Positions 1 through 6,996 of a stretch of DNA of 64,000 nt are shown here, piece after piece; within the stretch, counting starts at the first letter, position 1; every line of letters starts with the position of its first letter. The notes under the pieces were generated by a model. The model had not been told where the DNA came from. It worked only from the letters and a program-made list of their open reading frames with translations, and ran no database searches. The position numbers were made by a program, and so were the translations under genes. The DNA is taken from contig NZ_QETH01000014.1 of NCBI RefSeq assembly GCF_003105115.1, positions 1 through 64,000 on the forward strand. Direction: 5' to 3'. Source of the stretch: Flavobacterium sp. HTF. Lineage in GTDB: Bacteria; Bacteroidota; Bacteroidia; Flavobacteriales; Flavobacteriaceae.

Positions 1-632
1 AAGGCTTTCTCTAAATCATATATATCTTTTGGAAGTTCTTCTACTAATTCATAATTAAGAAATCGATACCTTTTTATTCCAGGACCATTATCAAGAATAT
101 TATATTCCAAACACTTTACACATTTTACAATTTCAAAATCAAAATCAGGGATTTCACTATCTCTTTCTAATATAAAAGTTTCTAATTGAGTTTTACATTT
201 TCTACATTCTGTAGAAAGAATCTCATGTCTTTTACGTTCGTCTTCTAGTATTTTGTCTGAATATTGTTTTTTAGTTAGCTCATAATTATTAAGAGGAATT
301 TGATATACCAAAAAGTTTAATTTTTCACCAATATTGATTTTTAAAATTTGCGCAATTTCTTCAAAATAATCCGCTATAAATTCTCTTTCTTCTGTATCGA
401 ATTCATGAGAATCAATTTTTCCCAAATAATTTTCTAATACATTTTTTATTTCTTCCTCTGATTTTTTATTTTCACAAGTAGAAATCAATTTTACAAGTAG
501 GTTATTAAAAAAAATCTCCAATTTAATGCATAAATCTTTTTCAGATGGATTTAATCCGCGCTTTTCCCATTCTTCGTCAGAAAATTTTTGTTTATTTTTT
601 AAATCATTCAATTCAGAAATTTTAATATTCAT
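1..632 (-). CDS. DUF4844-like hypothetical protein with C-terminal zinc-ribbon-like CxxC pairs (partial, cut at left edge)
   Basis: The frame opens with ATG at 632 on the minus strand and stays open for 210 codons to the window edge, so the C-terminus is missing. The N-terminal part (LKNKQKFSDEEWEKRGLNPS, then a helical stretch) resembles the small DUF4844 domain of Bacteroidota; this is from memory, not a search. The central part is acidic and helical. Near residues 155-190 there are two CxxC pairs (CRKC and CVKC) about 30 residues apart, which suggests a zinc ribbon or knuckle. No signal peptide or membrane segment is visible, so it is probably cytoplasmic. Its function is unknown. The presence of a gene is well supported; the family name is tentative. 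Confidence 0.6.
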   Translation of the reverse strand, partial: MNIKISELNDLKNKQKFSDEEWEKRGLNPSEKDLCIKLEIFFNNLLVKLISTCENKKSEEEIKNVLENYLGKIDSHEFDTEEREFIADYFEEIAQILKINIGEKLNFLVYQIPLNNYELTKKQYSDKILEDERKRHEILSTECRKCKTQLETFILERDSEIPDFDFEIVKCVKCLEYNILDNGPGIKRYRFLNYELVEELPKDIYDLEKA

Positions 633-800
633 ATTTTTTATTTAAAATTAATGAGCAAAAAATTGCTTGACAAATAAATGCATTTTATAGGCTTTCAATA
701 TAATCCCAATGGGATATTTTTATTGGTTTCTTGTTTTTTTCTACCGACATATAACTCCTAACGGAGTATTTCAAGGAATTAATATTATATAGAAACTTCC
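633..800. repeat. Intergenic gap with two short perfect hairpins
   Basis: The 168 bp between the first gene's start and the next gene's stop hold no ORF. Two short palindromes are visible: ATCCC-AAT-GGGAT at 703-715 and ACTCC-TAAC-GGAGT at 754-767. They resemble the short hairpin-forming repeats scattered between genes in flavobacteria. The second could help terminate the minus-strand regulator gene that ends at 801, but it has no clean T-tract. Confidence 0.4.
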
Positions 801-1691
801 TTAAAAACTAATCTCAAGCTTATACCCTTTTCCGCGTATCACAACAATTTGGACATTCGGATCATATTCCAGTTTTTTTCTAAGTTTTGATATAAACATA
901 TCCAGACTACGTCCCACAATAACCCCTTCATCTTCCCATATCTCTTTTTGCAGTCGGCTTCTCTCTATGGTTTCATTGGGAGACAATGCAAAAATGAGCA
1001 ATACTCGGGTTTCAGTTGCCGTCAGGTCTATTGTCTGTTCATTCATGATAAGCTTCCGATTCTTCGCATCAAACAACACTGAACCCAAAGTAAACATATT
1101 AGTCTGTTGACTGACAGGCAAATCTTTTCTTGGCTTAACAGGTCTCAAAAAAACAAATCCAACAAATGCTAAAAATGACAGACCGCCCAGGAGATATTCT
1201 TTTTTTACTGTAGTTATACCTGTTGGTTTAAATTTAATGTTAATCATGTAACATGCTCTGGGCTGCTTTCTTCCTAAACAGGCTACAATATCATCTTTCT
1301 TATTTTTTGATATAGCGTATCCGTAAGCTACACTTGTATTTTCACAGTTCACTACGTTGACAACATAATCACGTGCGAGTGGATCCTTGGCTAACAAACG
1401 CTCAGTAATATTCACCAAAGAGTCCGTTTGAAAAGTAAAGTCATTCTCAAAACTGATCTGGTATTCATTTTCGGCGATTTTTTTTACCGGAAGCACTCTT
1501 GATGTATTGTCTCCTGATTGTAAAAGTAGTTCATGTCCGATCCTGCGGAGCAAAACTTCCCTTCTGGAGATATCAAAATCATCACCATCACTTATATTGA
1601 AAGCCACACAGATTACAGAGATAAACAGGAGTACTATCAGCGTAAGCAGGTATCTGCGTTTTCCGGACAAAAGGTTTTGGCTACTAAACAT
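801..1691 (-). CDS. Membrane-anchored winged-helix transcriptional regulator (ToxR/CadC-like layout)
   Basis: A 296-residue protein with a hydrophobic segment near residues 13-31, a region of about 130 residues expected outside the cytoplasm with three cysteines, and a second hydrophobic segment near 166-184 followed by RPVKPRKD. The last 95 residues form an OmpR/PhoB-type winged helix: LTATETRVLLIFALSPNETIERS, a recognition-helix region containing GRSLDMFISKLRKKL, and the wing VIRGKGYKLEI. There is no receiver domain, so the signal is probably sensed by the extracytoplasmic part and passed across the membrane, as in ToxR/CadC. Here the DNA-binding domain is C-terminal, whereas ToxR and CadC carry it at the N-terminus. 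It is divergent from the secreted-protein/YceI pair, a plausible target. The two-segment topology and winged helix are visible; the target is inferred. Confidence 0.8.
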   Translation of the reverse strand: MFSSQNLLSGKRRYLLTLIVLLFISVICVAFNISDGDDFDISRREVLLRRIGHELLLQSGDNTSRVLPVKKIAENEYQISFENDFTFQTDSLVNITERLLAKDPLARDYVVNVVNCENTSVAYGYAISKNKKDDIVACLGRKQPRACYMINIKFKPTGITTVKKEYLLGGLSFLAFVGFVFLRPVKPRKDLPVSQQTNMFTLGSVLFDAKNRKLIMNEQTIDLTATETRVLLIFALSPNETIERSRLQKEIWEDEGVIVGRSLDMFISKLRKKLEYDPNVQIVVIRGKGYKLEISF

Positions 1692-1868
1692 AGTGTCAAT
1701 TTTTTATTTACAAAGTTTACATTTTTATTTACAATCTAAGTTCTTCAGGCTGAAATATATCAAAGTAATTTTGTTCTACTACTTTAAAGGATGTAAAAAA
1801 TAAAAAGAATGCCTTAGATGAACAAGATTTATCATGAGATAGATCTATTTAATTAAACCTGTAAAAAT

Positions 1869-2408
1869 ATGAAGAAAATCATTTATGCGCTGATCTTATC
1901 GCTGGTTGTGGTAAGTGGACTAGTGTTTGCAAATTGCGAAATTAAAAACGAAACTCCTAAAAAATCAATCTCAAAGACACTCTCTGCCGCTGAAAGGAAA
2001 GCCGGATTGAAAAAATGGGAAGCTACTCCTGATGGTATAAAACTCAAAAAGTGGAAAGTGTCTCCACAAGGTAAAAAAGTGCTTGCCGGTGCTGCTAAAA
2101 TAAGCAAGTACACAAGCACCTTTACCAATATGGAGGCAGTTGTAACCTCCCTTTCTCTTCCGCCAGGATCATTATTAGGTTTCGGAGTGATGGCCAGGAT
2201 TAATGGTGAGGATTATATTCTTAGATTTGAGCCGCAAAAGTCTCAACTTCAGCAATTGCAAAGCCTGAAAGTTAATGACAAAATAATTTTAAAAAGTCAT
2301 AGTGTATCGTACGCGCCCAAGTATTCATATCCAATAATATCGGGCGACTATGTAGAACGAGATAGTAAAGTAATTTATAAACGAACCCCTCGCAAAGGCG
2401 GTTGCTAA
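1869..2408 (+). CDS. Small secreted protein with an internal KKW-x-(T/S)P repeat, unknown function
   Basis: A 179-residue protein starting with a Sec signal (MKKIIYALILSLVVVSGLVFANC). The cysteine at 23 follows N, so a lipobox is poor and a soluble exported form is as likely. Residues 47-71 carry two similar units, KKWEATPDGIK and KKWKVSPQGKK. The rest looks beta-rich and ends in a basic tail with a terminal cysteine. The stop overlaps the region just upstream of the YceI-family gene (36 bp before its chosen start), which suggests co-transcription. I do not recognise the family and assign no function. Confidence 0.6.
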   Translation: MKKIIYALILSLVVVSGLVFANCEIKNETPKKSISKTLSAAERKAGLKKWEATPDGIKLKKWKVSPQGKKVLAGAAKISKYTSTFTNMEAVVTSLSLPPGSLLGFGVMARINGEDYILRFEPQKSQLQQLQSLKVNDKIILKSHSVSYAPKYSYPIISGDYVERDSKVIYKRTPRKGGC

Positions 2409-2443
2409 GTAATAAATTAAAGATAAATTCACGTATATACATT

Positions 2444-3115
2444 ATGAAAAACAAGCTAACAATTTTAATTATTATTCCTTTCTTCTTCGGTTGCCGAGGG
2501 CCTGTAAAAGAGGAGAATAAAAACAATGCACCAGCAAGCTCCTTATCCTTAAATAGTGGAAATGAAAACTATGTTGCAATAGACACTAAGCAAAGTACTG
2601 TAACATGGAAAGGTTCTAATCTGATTGGTTCAAACAGTCATACAGGATATGTCCATATCTCAAAAGGAGAACTGCTTATTGAAAACGGTCAGCTTATGGG
2701 TGGTATAGCTGAAGTTGACATGAATACAATTGAAGATGAAAACCACGGGAGAGATAACGACCTTGTTAATCACTTAAAAGATACTGACTTTTTTGATGTC
2801 AAAAAATTTCCCGTTTCTACAATCGTACTTACCAGCGCCACATCAATAAATGGAGAGAACAAAAAAATTGCCGGAAACCTGACCATTAAAGGCATCACAA
2901 ATCCAGTCACTTTTCCTGCCAAAATAGAAGTCAGGGACGGAATTGTTAAAATGAATGGCAAACTGGCTATTGATCGGACAAAATGGAATGTCCGTTATAA
3001 ATCAGGAAAATTCTATGATCTTTTAGCCGATCAAACTATATCTGATTCTATTCAGTTCCATATAAAGATCTTAGCAAAAAAAGAAACATATGAATCTATA
3101 AAAGACTTTAATTAA
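2444..3115 (+). CDS. YceI-family lipoprotein
   Basis: The in-frame ORF opens at 2402, but the ATG at 2444 gives a clean lipoprotein signal (MKNKLTILIIIPFFFGC), so I start there; the length is 223 residues. After the lipobox cysteine at 17 and a short linker, the sequence fits the YceI-like domain: DTKQSTVTWKGSNLIGSN near the start, a central NHGRDNDLVNHLKDTDFFDVKKFP block, ITGNLTIKG-like strands and a C-terminal DRTKWNVRYKSG motif. YceI proteins are lipocalin-like beta-barrels that bind isoprenoid or other lipophilic molecules; the ligand here is unknown. It probably forms an operon with the preceding secreted protein. The family call is strong. Confidence 0.88.
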   Translation: MKNKLTILIIIPFFFGCRGPVKEENKNNAPASSLSLNSGNENYVAIDTKQSTVTWKGSNLIGSNSHTGYVHISKGELLIENGQLMGGIAEVDMNTIEDENHGRDNDLVNHLKDTDFFDVKKFPVSTIVLTSATSINGENKKIAGNLTIKGITNPVTFPAKIEVRDGIVKMNGKLAIDRTKWNVRYKSGKFYDLLADQTISDSIQFHIKILAKKETYESIKDFN

Positions 3116-3188
3116 ATCAGATTATGTTTTCCTATTGCGGAATCATATCAGGTGTTCGATTGCCTACCCTGATATTCCACAAAGTCCT

Positions 3189-3222
3189 AAAACCTTCAAA
3201 GTCAATTGATTTTGGAGGTTTT
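3189..3222. terminator. Candidate bidirectional terminator between convergent genes
   Basis: An AAAACCTTC-rich arm at 3189-3200 can pair with a GGAGGTTTT arm at 3211-3222 across a short loop, with A- and T-tracts on the outer sides. It lies between the YceI-family gene (+) and the membrane protein gene (-), as expected for a shared terminator. The pairing is imperfect. Confidence 0.45.
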
Positions 3223-3249
3223 AATTTATAAAATGAATATTTTTGACCG

Positions 3250-3894
3250 TTAACGGATGTTTTTGAGTTCCCAATGTTTAACTATATAGTAATTCCAAAT
3301 TCCTTTTTGCATCGTAATTTCTAATTGATAGTCTTTGGGATTACGGTTATAATTTTTTCGATTCGTTTCAGAATTAACTTTAAGGACTTCAGTCCGGTTT
3401 TTAAATTTAAAAAACACATGTGGATTTTTTTTGGTATAAAAACCTCCTACGTTGCAACTTACTATTTCTATTTTGTTTTTTTCTGCTTCTTTTTTATTTA
3501 GGTAACTCCACATTACATTCGCAAGTTGTCCAAAACTCAAATATGAAACTACAATACCCTGCAATAAATAAAATCCAACCACATAGATTTTAGCATACGT
3601 TTCTTTAAAACTCAGGTATGTTTTAATTAAAAATTCTCTTCTGTAAATTCCAAAAAACACCAGACCAATAATTAATGGAAGGCAAAAAATATACATAACA
3701 TATCTTCTATCGTGTCCAAGTGTAACATCTTCAAAAAACATATAATTTACAATGAAAAAAATCATGGAAAAGATCAAAAGAGGATAATGTATTCTGTCTG
3801 TTTTTTTCTCTTTATTTCTAAATTTTCTTTTTTCTATTTTCTTTAGGTTTGGTTTTTTTCTCAATATATTTTGTTGATTGTTACTTTTCTTCAA
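3250..3894 (-). CDS. Small membrane protein with basic N-terminus, unknown function
   Basis: A 214-residue ORF with a very Lys/Asn-rich N-terminus (about 35 residues), then hydrophobic segments near residues 38-55, 66-84 and 100-122, and a soluble, beta-looking C-terminal part of about 75 residues. The start is uncertain: position 3894 is a TTG, and the promoter-like element TATATTCG lies directly upstream, which leaves almost no leader. A later ATG, for example at SMIFFIVNYMFF, would remove the basic tail. I do not recognise the family. It probably sits in the inner membrane. Confidence 0.5.
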   Translation of the reverse strand: MKKSNNQQNILRKKPNLKKIEKRKFRNKEKKTDRIHYPLLIFSMIFFIVNYMFFEDVTLGHDRRYVMYIFCLPLIIGLVFFGIYRREFLIKTYLSFKETYAKIYVVGFYLLQGIVVSYLSFGQLANVMWSYLNKKEAEKNKIEIVSCNVGGFYTKKNPHVFFKFKNRTEVLKVNSETNRKNYNRNPKDYQLEITMQKGIWNYYIVKHWELKNIR

Positions 3895-3932
3895 GCGAAT
3901 ATAGAGAATATTTACACTACAATCTATTTAAC
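3891..3932 (-). promoter_or_regulatory. Promoter-like element (TTG...TATATTCG), copy 1
   Basis: Read on the minus strand, this stretch gives TTG, about 20 bases, then TATATTCG, close to the Bacteroidota -33/-7 pattern (TTG and TAnnTTTG). Nearly the same 35-bp block occurs at 9827-9862 upstream of the AraC-type gene, so the two genes appear to share a promoter architecture. Confidence 0.4.
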
Positions 3933-3990
3933 TTAATCGGAGCTAAACACCATAGCTTTTTGACAACCAAAAAATAAAAACACAAATTTA

Positions 3991-4031
3991 TTTGCATATT
4001 GTTGTCGTGTATACTATATTTGCGACAACAA
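3991..4031 (+). promoter_or_regulatory. Promoter with overlapping palindromic MarR-type operator
   Basis: TATATTTG at 4015-4022 matches the Bacteroidota -7 consensus TAnnTTTG, and TTTG at 3991-3994 sits 20 bases upstream as a -33 element. A perfect 9-bp inverted repeat, TTGTTGTCG (3999-4007) and CGACAACAA (4023-4031) with a 15-base spacer, covers the space between the two boxes and runs past the -7. This is a classic repressor geometry. The MarR-family protein encoded 0.5 kb downstream is the natural candidate; that link is inference. Confidence 0.7.
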
Positions 4032-4047
4032 TTTAAATATAGAAAAA

Positions 4048-4407
4048 ATGAGAGAACTTACATTTGCATCATTACAAGTAAAAAATTTAGAAGCATCAAA
4101 AGACTTCTACGAAAAGAAATTAGGATTTGAAGTTGGAAACACTAATCCGCAGGCTTGTATTTTTAAGTACGACGAAGGAAGAGCAAGCTTTGCTATTCGT
4201 ACTCCGCTTGAACCTCTGGAAAATAGAGAATTAGGAATTGGCGTGGCACTTTGGTTTGCTGTTAGCGAAAATGTAGACGAACTGAAAGAGAAATTCATCG
4301 GAAACGGAATAACAACAGCGGGACCAGTTATAGAAACTCCTTTTGGAAGAGCTTTTCATGTAAAAGACCTTGACGGCTATAAACTTACTTTTTTGGAGAC
4401 AAAATAA
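4048..4407 (+). CDS. VOC-superfamily protein (glyoxalase/bleomycin-resistance fold)
   Basis: A 119-residue single-domain protein: LTFASLQVKNLEASKDFYEKKLGFEV, a central beta region, and the closing GRAFHVKDLDGYKLTFLET. This is the paired beta-alpha-beta-beta-beta layout of the vicinal oxygen chelate superfamily, in which family members bind metals, sequester antibiotics or act as lyases or dioxygenases. The substrate cannot be told from sequence. It is the first gene behind the palindromic operator at 3999-4031 and is followed by a MarR regulator 137 bp downstream, which suggests an inducible detoxification or resistance unit. Confidence 0.85.
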   Translation: MRELTFASLQVKNLEASKDFYEKKLGFEVGNTNPQACIFKYDEGRASFAIRTPLEPLENRELGIGVALWFAVSENVDELKEKFIGNGITTAGPVIETPFGRAFHVKDLDGYKLTFLETK

Positions 4408-4544
4408 AAGTAAATAATCCGTAATTTTAAAACAGACTGACGGAAGAAAAATTTTTCCTTATCCGGTCTACTAAAGGTTCTGTTGGCTATCTTTGAAAAC
4501 ATAAACCTGTTTTTTAATATTGATACAAATGCTTTAACATCATT

Positions 4545-5006
4545 ATGGCTAAGGAAATTAATTTTCATTTTAAAAGTCCAAAAGACAGTCCCGGGTATTT
4601 ACTCGGACAACTCACAATGCTTTGGCAGCGCAAACTAAAAAAGGTTTTAGATCCGTTAGATTTAACACAGACTCAGTTTGTATTGTTGGCCGCTTTGGGC
4701 TGGCTGTCAAAAAAAAGCAATTCTGTAACGCAAATTGACATTGCGAACCAAAGTAATGCCGACAGAATGATGGTGTCAAAAGTATTGCGAACGCTGGAAG
4801 AAAAAGGTTTTGTTACAAGGCACGAACATGAAACAGATACAAGGGCAAAAACCATTCGATTGACGAATACAGGCGAAAGCATTTTGCAAAAAGGTCTTAT
4901 TGAAGTAGAAAATGCCGATCTTGATTTCTTTTCTTCTTTAGATGAAAATCTTCCGTTATTCAATTCTAATATGGCAAACCTTATTGATAAAAATAAGACG
5001 GAGTAA
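4545..5006 (+). CDS. MarR-family transcriptional regulator
   Basis: A 153-residue protein with the MarR winged helix: dimerisation helices (YLLGQLTMLWQRKLKKVLDPLDLTQTQFVLLAAL), helix-turn-helix VTQIDIANQSNADRMMVSKVLRTLEEKGFV, and the wing RHEHETDTRAKTIRLTNTG with the family's D-x-R motif. MarR proteins are cytoplasmic dimers that usually repress their own or neighbouring genes and release DNA on binding small aromatic ligands. TATCTTTG at 4488-4495 is a possible -7 element of its own promoter. The palindrome upstream of the neighbouring VOC gene is its most likely target. Confidence 0.92.
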   Translation: MAKEINFHFKSPKDSPGYLLGQLTMLWQRKLKKVLDPLDLTQTQFVLLAALGWLSKKSNSVTQIDIANQSNADRMMVSKVLRTLEEKGFVTRHEHETDTRAKTIRLTNTGESILQKGLIEVENADLDFFSSLDENLPLFNSNMANLIDKNKTE

Positions 5007-5008
5007 AA

Positions 5009-5275
5009 GTGATTCTGTTTAATATTTATCTTGGCGTAACAGTAGAAGCTATTAAAAATTATTGTGATGATATGATATTGAATATCATAAACAATACTTT
5101 TACCAATACTAGTCACGATAATTCAACCATTAACTCTATTAATGTTCAGCCTAATTTTAATCCGATTGATAAAGTTGTAGAACTTTACGAAGAAAAGGAA
5201 AAACTTTATGAACGTTTAATACAAGCTGAAAAAGACAAAGTCGAATATCTTGAAAAAATAATGAACCGAAAATAG
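5009..5275 (+). pseudogene. Short coiled-coil ORF, possible remnant of an XRE-type regulator C-terminus
   Basis: An 88-codon frame opening with GTG at 5009, 2 bp after the MarR stop; an ATG at 5072 is an alternative start. The C-terminal 40 residues (FNPIDKVVELYEEKEKLYERLIQAEKDKVEYLEKI) form an amphipathic coiled coil. Flavobacterial helix-turn-helix regulators of the XRE type often end in an Asn-rich linker followed by such a segment (from memory). The N-terminal helix-turn-helix is absent here, so this may be the leftover end of a degraded gene, or a real small protein translated with marR. A strong terminator follows directly. Confidence 0.4.
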
Positions 5276-5285
5276 CATATAATAG

Positions 5286-5327
5286 ACAACAAAAAACTCC
5301 TTAATTTCTTAAGGAGTTTTTTGTTGT
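5286..5327. terminator. Strong bidirectional rho-independent terminator
   Basis: A perfect 19-bp stem, from ACAAC plus an A-tract and ACTCCTTAA to the complementary TTAAGGAGT plus T-tract and GTTGT, with a TTTC loop. T-tracts on both strands fit termination of the marR unit (+) and of the aspartic protease gene (-), which converge here. Confidence 0.88.
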
Positions 5328-5366
5328 TTTACTTTTTTACTAACCACTTGATATTGGTGTGTCAGC

Positions 5367-6290
5367 TTATTTTTTTTCTAAAACATGGATGACTTTATTT
5401 TTGGTATCCCATATTGTAATGTACGCTGATAAAAAAGAATGATCAAGAGTGAATGTATTTTTTTCAGTTATTTCTAAAGGCTTATGAGCGGGGCTAAAAT
5501 CTTCTTTTTCCATACCATAAAGGTTTACGGTTAAACGTTCATCGATTTTAATGTTAGACCAATTGTACATTGAACCGGGTTCGTCGTAAAAATTTTCAAT
5601 ATCCCCTTCTTTTTTCAACTTTTCAAAATAGGAATCCTCAATAGTAAAACTACCTTTTCCACCAGCTGTATCAAAAGTTATCAAAAGATCAGTTCCTTTA
5701 TGTTTTATTTTCATCATTGGGTGATTGTCTAATTTTCGTGTAAAATACGGTAGTGAGGTAATGTAATTTTTATGTTTTTTAATGTCTTTCCAATTCTCAA
5801 TATTCTCTTTTTGTTTATAGAAAGTAAGTTCGTTTCTTAAGTAATCTATTTTCATGTCATAGCCTTTAAAATAATCAAAACCTATCTGACCAATCACTGT
5901 AGGGGAAATCTGCTCCAGAAAATCAAAATTATTACCTTTTATATTTTTTAAAGCCTTATACTCATTAGTTCCAACTTTGACCTGATCAATTAGCGGATAT
6001 TCGAGTACTTCATATTTTTGTCCGCTAGCCACAAATCCAGAACCTATTACTTTAGATTCAACTCCAACTACTTTTTTTGAATGAACAGAAAAAGCTTTGC
6101 TGTTTCCCGTATCAAACATCCAGCGACCTTTTACTCCATTGACTTCTCCATCAATAAAAGGCCAGTCATTAATAATGTCAACCGGTATTTTTACCACATC
6201 TCCTTCTAAATAGATTCTTTTATTTTCTTGAGAATAAATAGTAAAAGATGTAGAAAAAAAGACAAAAAACAAGAACTTTAGCAGCTTCAT
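5367..6290 (-). CDS. Secreted pepsin/retropepsin-like aspartic protease
   Basis: A 307-residue protein with a signal peptide (cleavage near SQ at 20-21). Residues 40-62 read INDWPFIDGEVNGVKGRWMFDTG, with the catalytic-type DTG at 60-62, and a second lobe carries LLITFDTAGG with D207-T-A-G. Two Asp-Thr-Gly/Ala motifs in one chain give the pepsin-like bilobal layout; in bacteria these are annotated as retropepsin-like or aspartyl proteases. The second motif is DTA rather than DTG, as in some functional family members. The substrate is unknown and the location is probably periplasmic. It stands alone, convergent with the marR unit. Confidence 0.75.
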   Translation of the reverse strand: MKLLKFLFFVFFSTSFTIYSQENKRIYLEGDVVKIPVDIINDWPFIDGEVNGVKGRWMFDTGNSKAFSVHSKKVVGVESKVIGSGFVASGQKYEVLEYPLIDQVKVGTNEYKALKNIKGNNFDFLEQISPTVIGQIGFDYFKGYDMKIDYLRNELTFYKQKENIENWKDIKKHKNYITSLPYFTRKLDNHPMMKIKHKGTDLLITFDTAGGKGSFTIEDSYFEKLKKEGDIENFYDEPGSMYNWSNIKIDERLTVNLYGMEKEDFSPAHKPLEITEKNTFTLDHSFLSAYITIWDTKNKVIHVLEKK

Positions 6291-6494
6291 AAGTATGTTA
6301 TTATTTATAGATTAATATTTATCAAAATTGTTCTAATGTAGGCAAAAAATGGTACGTGTGCATCGTCGCTTTTAAAAATGCCTCCTAAGTCATTTGATTT
6401 TTTATTTACAATAATTTATTTCCTGTACATTTATAATCCTTATTTTAGTTTTCCATTTTATTAGGCATAAATTTATTAATCTAAATAAATAGTT

Positions 6495-6878
6495 ATGAGT
6501 GACAGCAAAACCACCATAAAACCTTTTCTGACAGTAAATAATGGTATAAAAGCGGTAGAATTTTATACTTCGGCCTTTGGAGCCATTGAAAAAGAAAGGT
6601 TTGAAATAGAAAACCAAAAAATATCTTCGGTTATCGAAATCGAAAATGCAGAATTTTATCTGAGTGATGAGGAACCTTGTGATGGCGCAAGCCCTGATAT
6701 AAAATCAAATAGTTCAATCAGAATCATTTTAGAAACCAAAAATGCGGACGGGATATTCGAAAAAGCAATAAAATTTGGCGCAATAGAAATTTGCCCAATG
6801 ACAACCGAAGAAGACTGGAGAATCGGAAAACTGAAAGATCCGTTTGGGCACATTTGGGAGATTGGCTATACTCTGTAG
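6495..6878 (+). CDS. VOC-superfamily protein, PhnB-like
   Basis: A 127-residue protein: TIKPFLTVNNGIKAVEFYTSAFGAIEKERF, a middle section with FYLSDEEPCDGASPDI, and a C-terminus LKDPFGHIWEIGYTL. The N-terminal pattern and the DPFGHxW ending are typical of the PhnB-like/glyoxalase subgroup that is abundant in Bacteroidota. No metal-site or substrate prediction is possible. It is a single gene between two convergent or divergent neighbours, followed by a terminator. Confidence 0.85.
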   Translation: MSDSKTTIKPFLTVNNGIKAVEFYTSAFGAIEKERFEIENQKISSVIEIENAEFYLSDEEPCDGASPDIKSNSSIRIILETKNADGIFEKAIKFGAIEICPMTTEEDWRIGKLKDPFGHIWEIGYTL

Positions 6879-6921
6879 TGATACTTAGTTCTTCGAATTA
6901 ACTGGTTTATTTTGATTTATA

Positions 6922-6966
6922 TAAAAAACCACCTCCCAGGTCATTTAGAATTGGTGGTGGTTTTTA
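6922..6966. terminator. Bidirectional terminator between convergent genes
   Basis: TAAAAAACCACC at 6922-6933 pairs with GGTGGTTTTTA at 6956-6966 around a 22-base loop. The A- and T-tracts serve both the VOC gene (+) and the serine hydrolase gene (-). Confidence 0.75.
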
Positions 6967-6996
6967 CATTAATTGTATTTACCTGATCTGTCAGGA

